Shown here in pieces: positions 58,195 to 64,000 of a stretch of DNA of 64,000 bases. Made by a program: the position numbers and the translations under genes. The notes under the pieces were generated by a model, which made no database searches, had not been told where the DNA came from, and saw nothing but the letters and a program-made list of their open reading frames with translations. Source of the stretch: Pseudocercospora fijiensis CIRAD86 (Eukaryota > Ascomycota > Dothideomycetes > Mycosphaerellales > Mycosphaerellaceae); contig NW_006921533.1 of NCBI RefSeq assembly GCF_000340215.1, positions 1,658,192 to 1,722,191 on the forward strand, in the 5' to 3' direction. Positions within the stretch are counted from its first letter, which is position 1, and every line of letters starts with the position of its first letter.

Positions 58195-59234
58195 ATGGCA
58201 AATCGACAAGGCTACGATGTCGTCGTGGATGTCGACGCGGAGGTTGGTTATTGCAAGCACGCGCCCCGATAGCGTGATAATGACCTTGCCTAGGGAGATC
58301 TTGGCCATACAGACTTGAACGATGACCTCGAATTCCATAACTCTAGTGCGAGCGAACACAAACTACATCAAAAGCCATGTCTGACCTCATCTTTAGCATT
58401 CGAAAACCAAAACGCACGAGGTGGAAATAAGATCCAGCCCGACCAAGCCAACAACTCCTTCCTCAACCCGTCCTCGAATGCGCCCTCATCCTCGAAACGC
58501 TATCTTTGGTCAATAGCCTTCTACCAGCAATTCTTCGATGTAGACACCAACCAGATATTGCATCGCTGCCAGGCGGCACTTTTCCCAAGACAAAACTTTC
58601 TCGATGTGCTAGAAGGGAACCCAGACCTATATGGTCCATTCTGGATTGCTACAACAGTGGTGGTCATCCTGTTTCTTACAGGCACAATCAGTCAATATCT
58701 GGCAGAGAAGGGCAAGGGACACTTTGCATATGACTTCAGACTGCTCTCTGGGGCGGCGGGATTGGTTTACGGCTACACAGCTGTGATCCCGTTAGGGCTG
58801 TGGGCGACGTTGAAGTGGTTTGGGAGCGAAAGCGCCAACTTACTGGAGTGCTGGGCGCTATACGGCTATGCAAATTTGATCTGGATACCTGTGGCTTTGG
58901 TGTCATGGAGCCCATTAACTGGTAGGTCATGTCGCAGAACATACTGGGTTCCAAGTGGAAGCTAACACTTGGTCCAGCTCTGAACTTCGCATTCGTTGGA
59001 GTAGGATTTGCACTTTCCGCGGTGTTCCTGTTCCGCAATCTCTATCCAGTCGTCTCTGCAACGGATGCGAAGACGTCCAAGATCCTCCTGATCGTGGTCA
59101 TAGCACTTCATGCTGGACTTGCGATCGCCATCAAGATCTTGTTCTTCGCGCATGGAAGTCCGGTGTCCAAGGCTGGGGACAAGGCCAAGCCAGCAGATGG
59201 CGATGACACCACGAATTTGCTCTTCAGCATGTGA
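58195..59234 (+). CDS. Yip1-domain Golgi membrane protein (YIPF1/2-Yip5 type)
   Basis: Exons 58195-58242, 58294-58921 and 58978-59234 give 310 residues. The first donor (GTTGGT) is weak but gives a good start and phase; the second intron is canonical (GTAGGT, CTAAC, GTCCAG). The N-terminal 110 residues are polar. The segment KRYLWSIAFYQQFFDVDTNQ then precedes five membrane helices, including PFWIATTVVVILFLTG and LVYGYTAVIPLGLW. This is the Yip1 domain layout: proteins that bind Rab GTPases and act in ER-Golgi traffic. The C-terminal tail is polar and short. Confidence 0.85.
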
Positions 59235-59837
59235 TTATGCCACAGGCGTTGGAGCCGACATAACATATAGCGTCCAAGCAATGCATCCATTTGCAAACTC
59301 GTGTCTCAACCAGTCCGTATCTACGGATGTCACTTTTTCGGCCCACAAGTCTCGCTCGTGTTTGCTGCTCTCGTACGGCAATCATGTGTATGCCGTGACT
59401 CACAGAAATCTTTCACAGCATACTTGAGCGTAACAAGAGTTGTGGTATTGTTTCGAGTTTCGAGTATAGCTTGTTCCGGGACAAAGCCGACATCATCGCT
59501 TGCCCCACTTCGACTCGAAATTCAACCCACTTCCACCTTCCACGCTTGTTTCCGGTCTTCATTGGCAATACACGCCACGCCACACAGGCTATTTCAAGTC
59601 TGCAACTCACTGACCGCGCTTGTGTGCGCCTGACCGACATACCGCCTCCGCATCGTAGTATGAGAGCTCGCGAATATTTCCTGAATCCCGATCCGCCTCC
59701 CGAGTTTGGAGGCAAATCTTTACGACCGCACTCAACCAACAGCTGAGGCAGCCACCTCTCTCCAGAAATCCATTTTCTACTAGAAAAAGAGATTCATTTA
59801 CGGAACAACTCAACACTAGCCTTCTAATACCGTCGAA
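59235..59837. other. intergenic spacer
   Basis: About 600 bp upstream of eIF5B, with an AC/AT-rich leader just before the ATG. Short frames on both strands; no gene recognised. Confidence 0.5.
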
Positions 59838-62800
59838 ATGGCACCCAAAGGAAAGAAGGGAAAGAAGGCCAACGATGACTGGGACGAGGGCCTTGGCGAG
59901 AGCGCCGATCCCATAGCGCAGGCAGAAGCAGAGGCCAAGGCTACTGATGCTGCGGCAGACGCAGAAGAAGAAGAGACAGGCGGCGGCGGCGGTCTGATGG
60001 CAGCTCTCAAGAAGAACAAGCAAAAGCGCAAGGCGAAGGGCAAGACCGTCGAGAATGACTTCGTCGAAGGCGAGGATGCTAGCGGAGCTGCTACACCTGC
60101 CGAGTCAGCGCTTGATCTCGCTGCCAAGGCGCCAGAGGAGGCGACCATGGATGACGAGTTTGATTTGCCAGCCAAGGGCAAGAAAGGAGGAAAGGGCGGC
60201 AATAAGAAGGCCGAACCGGAACCCGCGAACGACGATGACGATGCCGAAGATGGTGGTAGAGTGAAGACCAAGGCCGAGAAGGAGAAAGAGAAGAAAGAGC
60301 GTGAGAAGCAGAGGAAAAAGGAACAGGCTGCCGCGAAGAAGAAGTCAGCGCCTGCTGCTCAACCGAAGCAGGCTGAGGCCAAGCCTGTCGAGGAGGCTGC
60401 CCCAATGCCAGCTCCAGCCGTCCCTGAACCCGCTGGCGGCAAGAAGAAGAAACTAAACCCGGCGCTCGCAGCTTTGCAGAAGCAGCAAGAAGAGCTCCGT
60501 AGACGGCAGGAGGAAGAGGCGGAGGCCAAGCAGAAGGAGGCAGCTGATGCTGAGGAGGAGCGCAAGAGGCTCGAAGAGGAAGAAAAAGCAAAAGAAGCAG
60601 CGAAGGTTGCCAAGAAAGCGAGGGAGAAGGCCAAGATTGAGGAGCAGAAGAAGGCCGGTACCTACAAAACTGAGAAGCAGCGACAACAGGAGGCTCAGCA
60701 GAAGAGACGCTTGGAGCAGATGCTGGAATCGGGTGTCAAGGTCGCAGGAATCGATGGCGAACCAGAAAAGAAGCCGACTCAAAAGGACATGCGCAAAAAG
60801 AAGAACCCCAAGAAGGAAGCTGAGGAGCGCGCAGCACAACAAGCCCGTGAAGAGGAAGAGGCTCGCCAAAAGATGGAGGAGTTGAAGATTCAGCAGGAGC
60901 AAGAAAAGAAGGCTGCTGAATTGGCCGAGAAAGCGAGACTTGAGGCCGAGAGTAAGAAAGATGAAGAGGATGAGCTTGAAGACTGGGAAGCTATGGCAGA
61001 GAAAGCGTCCGACGATGGAGTCAAGGATAGCTGGGATGCCGATTCAGACGAGGAGCCTCAGCAAGTCAAGCCCACGGTGAACGGTAAAGCAGTGCAAAAG
61101 GGCGCCGATGCCGCCAAGGCTGATGCCAAAACGAACGGCGCTGAGGACTCCGACGAGTCCTCGGAAGAAGACTCGTCCTCGGAAGAAGAAGAGCGGCTGT
61201 CTGCGGCCAAGAAGCAAGCGGAGCAAAAGAGGCAAGCAACCATTCAGAAGCGCGAGAAAGAAAGAGAAGCTGCGCTCGCTGCGGCCTCCAAGGACAATCT
61301 ACGTTCGCCAATTTGCTGTATTCTTGGTCACGTCGATACTGGTAAGACGAAACTTCTGGACAAGATCCGACAAACCAATGTCCAGGAAGGAGAAGCAGGA
61401 GGAATCACACAACAAATTGGTGCTACCTACTTCCCAGTCGACGCTCTTCAGAAGAAGACTGCTGTGGTAAACCAAGATGGCGCTTTCGAATTCAAAGTGC
61501 CTGGTCTTTTGGTCATCGACACACCCGGTCACGAGTCTTTCACCAATTTGCGCTCCCGTGGTAGCTCGCTCTGCAACATTGCCATTCTGGTTGTCGATAT
61601 CATGCACGGTCTTGAGCCTCAGACATTGGAATCAATGCGTTTGCTCCGGGATCGAAAGACTCCTTTCATTGTTGCATTGAACAAAATCGATCGTCTCTAT
61701 GGCTGGAAGGCCGTCTCCAACAACGGTTTCCGCGACTCGCTCGGCTTGCAGAAGAAGAGCGTCCAGGACGAATTCCGCGACAGACTCGAAAAGACCAAGC
61801 TTGCTTTCGCTGAGCAAAGCTTCAACGCCGAGCTCTTCTATGAGAACAAGTCCATGGCCAAGTATGTCTCTCTGGTGCCCACATCGGCACACACTGGTGA
61901 AGGTATTCCTGATCTGCTCAAGCTGCTGGTGACCCTCACTCAGGAGCGCATGACCAAGCAGCTCATGTATCTTTCTGAGGTGGAGTGCACTATTCTCGAG
62001 GTTAAGGTCATCGAAGGCCTGGGAACTACCATTGATGTTGTTTTGTCTAACGGTGTTCTGCATGAGGGCGATCGAATTGTTCTCTGTGGTACCGATGGAC
62101 CAATCACTACTGACATTCGTGCTCTTCTAACACCTGCGGAGATGAAGGAACTTCGTGTCAAGTCGCAATATGTGCACAACAAGGTTGTCAAGGCTGCGCT
62201 TGGTGTCAAGATTGCTGCCAACGGTCTCGACAACGCCATTGCTGGTTCTCGTGTGCTGCTTGTGAAGGACAAGGATGACGAAGATGAGATTGAAGAGCTT
62301 GAGGAAGAAGTCATGGGTGATCTCGAGAATCTCATGTCCCGAATTTCCAAGAGTGGACGTGGTGTTACAGTGCAAGCCTCCACTCTTGGTTCTCTGGAAG
62401 CACTCCTCTCTTTCCTCAAGGACATGAAGATTCCAGTCTCAAACATCAGCATCGGTCCGGTACACAAGCGTGATGTCATCACAGCTTCGACCATGTTGGA
62501 GAAGAGCAAGGAACATGCGGTCATGCTTTGCTTCGATGTAAAGGTCGACAAAGATGCCCATGAGTTGGCGGACCAGATGGGCGTCAAAATTTTCACCGCG
62601 GACATCATTTACCACCTTTTCGACGACTTCACCAAGCATATGCAGCAGCTTACTGCGCAAAAGAAGGAGGAGAGCAAGATGCTTGCTGTTTTCCCATGTG
62701 TCCTCAGCCCGGTCTCGGTCTTCAACAAGAAGGACCCTATTGTTGTTGGTGTCGACGTCGTCGCTGGCAATCTGCGACTGCACACCCCAATTGCTGCCGT

Positions 62801-63098
62801 GAAGCAAAATCCTGTCACGGGTGTCAAGGATATCATATCCATGGGACGTGTGGTCTCCATTGAGAGAGATCATAAGCAATTGACCATTTGCAAGAAGGGA
62901 TCGCCTTCTGTGGCTGTCAAGATTGAAGGGCCCAATCAGCCTGGCTACGGAAGACAGCTGGAAGAAAAGGACATGCTGTACTCCCTGGTCAGCAGGGCAT
63001 CCATTGACTGCTTGAAAGAGTTCTATCGAGACGAGGTGGAGAAGGATGAGTGGACTTTAATTGCCAAGACATTGAAGCCGCTGTTCGATGTCAACTAG
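59838..63098 (+). CDS. FUN12: translation initiation factor eIF5B (universal IF2)
   Basis: Single-exon protein of 1086 residues. The first 480 residues are Lys/Glu/Ala-rich and low in complexity, as in eukaryotic eIF5B. The G domain follows: G1 GHVDTGKTK (about 496-504), G3 DTPGHE (about 561-566) and G4 NKIDR (about 615). Domains II-IV include [33 protein letters not shown] and [14 protein letters not shown]-terminal helix binds eIF1A. eIF5B catalyses subunit joining with GTP hydrolysis. No intron was found in more than 3.2 kb. The start context is AAATGGCA. Confidence 0.97.
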   Translation: MAPKGKKGKKANDDWDEGLGESADPIAQAEAEAKATDAAADAEEEETGGGGGLMAALKKNKQKRKAKGKTVENDFVEGEDASGAATPAESALDLAAKAPEEATMDDEFDLPAKGKKGGKGGNKKAEPEPANDDDDAEDGGRVKTKAEKEKEKKEREKQRKKEQAAAKKKSAPAAQPKQAEAKPVEEAAPMPAPAVPEPAGGKKKKLNPALAALQKQQEELRRRQEEEAEAKQKEAADAEEERKRLEEEEKAKEAAKVAKKAREKAKIEEQKKAGTYKTEKQRQQEAQQKRRLEQMLESGVKVAGIDGEPEKKPTQKDMRKKKNPKKEAEERAAQQAREEEEARQKMEELKIQQEQEKKAAELAEKARLEAESKKDEEDELEDWEAMAEKASDDGVKDSWDADSDEEPQQVKPTVNGKAVQKGADAAKADAKTNGAEDSDESSEEDSSSEEEERLSAAKKQAEQKRQATIQKREKEREAALAAASKDNLRSPICCILGHVDTGKTKLLDKIRQTNVQEGEAGGITQQIGATYFPVDALQKKTAVVNQDGAFEFKVPGLLVIDTPGHESFTNLRSRGSSLCNIAILVVDIMHGLEPQTLESMRLLRDRKTPFIVALNKIDRLYGWKAVSNNGFRDSLGLQKKSVQDEFRDRLEKTKLAFAEQSFNAELFYENKSMAKYVSLVPTSAHTGEGIPDLLKLLVTLTQERMTKQLMYLSEVECTILEVKVIEGLGTTIDVVLSNGVLHEGDRIVLCGTDGPITTDIRALLTPAEMKELRVKSQYVHNKVVKAALGVKIAANGLDNAIAGSRVLLVKDKDDEDEIEELEEEVMGDLENLMSRISKSGRGVTVQASTLGSLEALLSFLKDMKIPVSNISIGPVHKRDVITASTMLEKSKEHAVMLCFDVKVDKDAHELADQMGVKIFTADIIYHLFDDFTKHMQQLTAQKKEESKMLAVFPCVLSPVSVFNKKDPIVVGVDVVAGNLRLHTPIAAVKQNPVTGVKDIISMGRVVSIERDHKQLTICKKGSPSVAVKIEGPNQPGYGRQLEEKDMLYSLVSRASIDCLKEFYRDEVEKDEWTLIAKTLKPLFDVN

Positions 63099-63416
63099 GA
63101 TGGTAGCGGCATATGAAACGGAGTTATGGGCTAGGCTTGGAAATCAATCACGTTACATGCGAATGTGCTAGTGTATGCAATGGTAGCTTCTGTAGGCATT
63201 TTTAGTGGCACTCTTCTTCACGCACTCTTTGTCTCTGAACACGTGATATCATGACCAAAGAAGCAGTATTATGCGAACTCTGTTTCCAATCCTGCTGGGA
63301 CCAGCACACCTTGCTTTCACGTCGACATATCGAGCACCTCAAGCCTCGCCTATTTGGATACCGATACAGATGAGATAAACTCTTGTTGGGCGGCTGAGCC
63401 GCTGCAGACAATCACC
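63099..63416. other. intergenic spacer
   Basis: About 320 bp between eIF5B and the YME2 start, both plus strand. No gene or repeat recognised. Confidence 0.5.
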
Positions 63417-64000
63417 ATGAGGCGCCAAGTCTGTCAGGCGGCGTGTCCGCTGCTCGCTGCAACAACGCGCTCCAAGCTGCGGCCATCAGTCATAGCTTCG
63501 CTGGCCTCGAAACGCTTCATGGCGGGCGATACCGGTGATAACAACACTGGCCACATCACGACCGCTCCCCAGCAAGGCATCATTTTCATGGACAGCATCC
63601 TTCCTCCAAACTTGTCATGGCTTATGCGACTAACATCCCATTTCGGCGGCTATTCAGGCTTCACCAAGAAGCTCGATCCTGCTATGGGCAGGTATGGTAC
63701 CGTCAACCCTCAGACTGTCTTTCAAAACGCGGTCAAGAATGCGAATCTTGGCAAGGCCGAAGTGCTGGAGATTCTTCCGAGGTATGCTGAGTGTGCTGCT
63801 TTTCTGAAGTTCCATCACGATGGGACGAGTGACTCCAAATCCATCGCGGTGGCTGTCACCCAATATCTAGAAGAGAACAAAGCTCGACCGTGGTGGAATC
63901 CGTTTACGCATGTTAGAGCCAGCTTTGTGTTAGGCAGGCCCTGGCTCGAAGATCTTTCGCGAACTCCATCTACACGCATTCGAGTCGAGTTTCTCCCGAC
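63417..64000 (+). CDS. YME2: YME2-like mitochondrial inner-membrane protein (5' part, runs off window)
   Basis: An open frame from ATG 63417 to the window edge, about 194 residues without a stop. The N-terminus is basic and Ala/Ser/Arg-rich, fitting a mitochondrial presequence. It then reads QGIIFMDSILPPNLSWLMRL, EVLEILPRYAECAAFLKFH and ENKARPWWNPFTHVRASFVL, then GRPWLEDL. These blocks match the RNA-recognition-like N-terminal region of mitochondrial escape protein 2 (Yme2), an inner-membrane protein linked to mtDNA maintenance and nucleoid organisation. The AAA-like C-terminal part would lie beyond 64000. No intron was detected within the window. Confidence 0.85.
   Translation, partial: MRRQVCQAACPLLAATTRSKLRPSVIASLASKRFMAGDTGDNNTGHITTAPQQGIIFMDSILPPNLSWLMRLTSHFGGYSGFTKKLDPAMGRYGTVNPQTVFQNAVKNANLGKAEVLEILPRYAECAAFLKFHHDGTSDSKSIAVAVTQYLEENKARPWWNPFTHVRASFVLGRPWLEDLSRTPSTRIRVEFLP

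Overview
This window is a stretch of nuclear genome from a filamentous ascomycete, most likely a dothideomycete (Mycosphaerella-like). The evidence is dense spliced genes with short introns (about 47-150 nt, GT...CTRAC...AG), a complete fungal housekeeping set (eIF5B, Rpn8, Atg8, Pex16, Pmt2, Hem13, Yme2), and small orphan membrane or coiled-coil proteins. The genus is an inference. No tRNA, rRNA, CRISPR or plasmid feature was seen.

Layout. 0.8-11.4 kb: a PEX39-like peroxisomal import factor diverging from an Scd6/Sum2 mRNA-decapping regulator, then an F-box protein, a Sec2-type Rab GEF and a bZIP factor, separated by long gene-poor spacers. 14.3-19.3 kb: glyoxalase II, a GTPBP1-like GTPase and a small single-pass membrane protein. 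19.3-23.4 kb is an accessory island. It holds a broken vanillyl-alcohol-oxidase relic, two related non-autonomous DNA transposons with terminal inverted repeats and 9-10 bp target duplications, and an intact three-exon gene for a 76-residue secreted six-cysteine protein. 23.4-36.9 kb: an esterase, an MFS transporter, an EBP-type sterol isomerase, a coiled-coil protein, an HSPA12-like Hsp70, an orphan, coproporphyrinogen oxidase and a PMT2 mannosyltransferase. 38-54 kb: a SWIRM protein, a Sws1-like SWIM protein, Rpn8, an HD hydrolase, an atypical Ras-like GTPase, Pex16, Atg8, Nce101, two orphans and a TatD nuclease. 54-64 kb: a protein gene with an in-frame stop, a secreted class II-type peroxidase, a Yip1-family protein, eIF5B and the 5' part of YME2, which runs off the window.

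The genes do not form a biosynthetic cluster. Most work in separate core processes: translation, secretion and glycosylation, peroxisome biogenesis, autophagy, proteasome, haem and sterol synthesis. The most distinctive content is the transposon/secreted-protein island, the PEX39-like gene, the atypical GTPase, and two conserved genes carrying lesions that are either assembly errors or real breaks.

All exon borders were read by eye from splice signals and reading frame. None has transcript support here.
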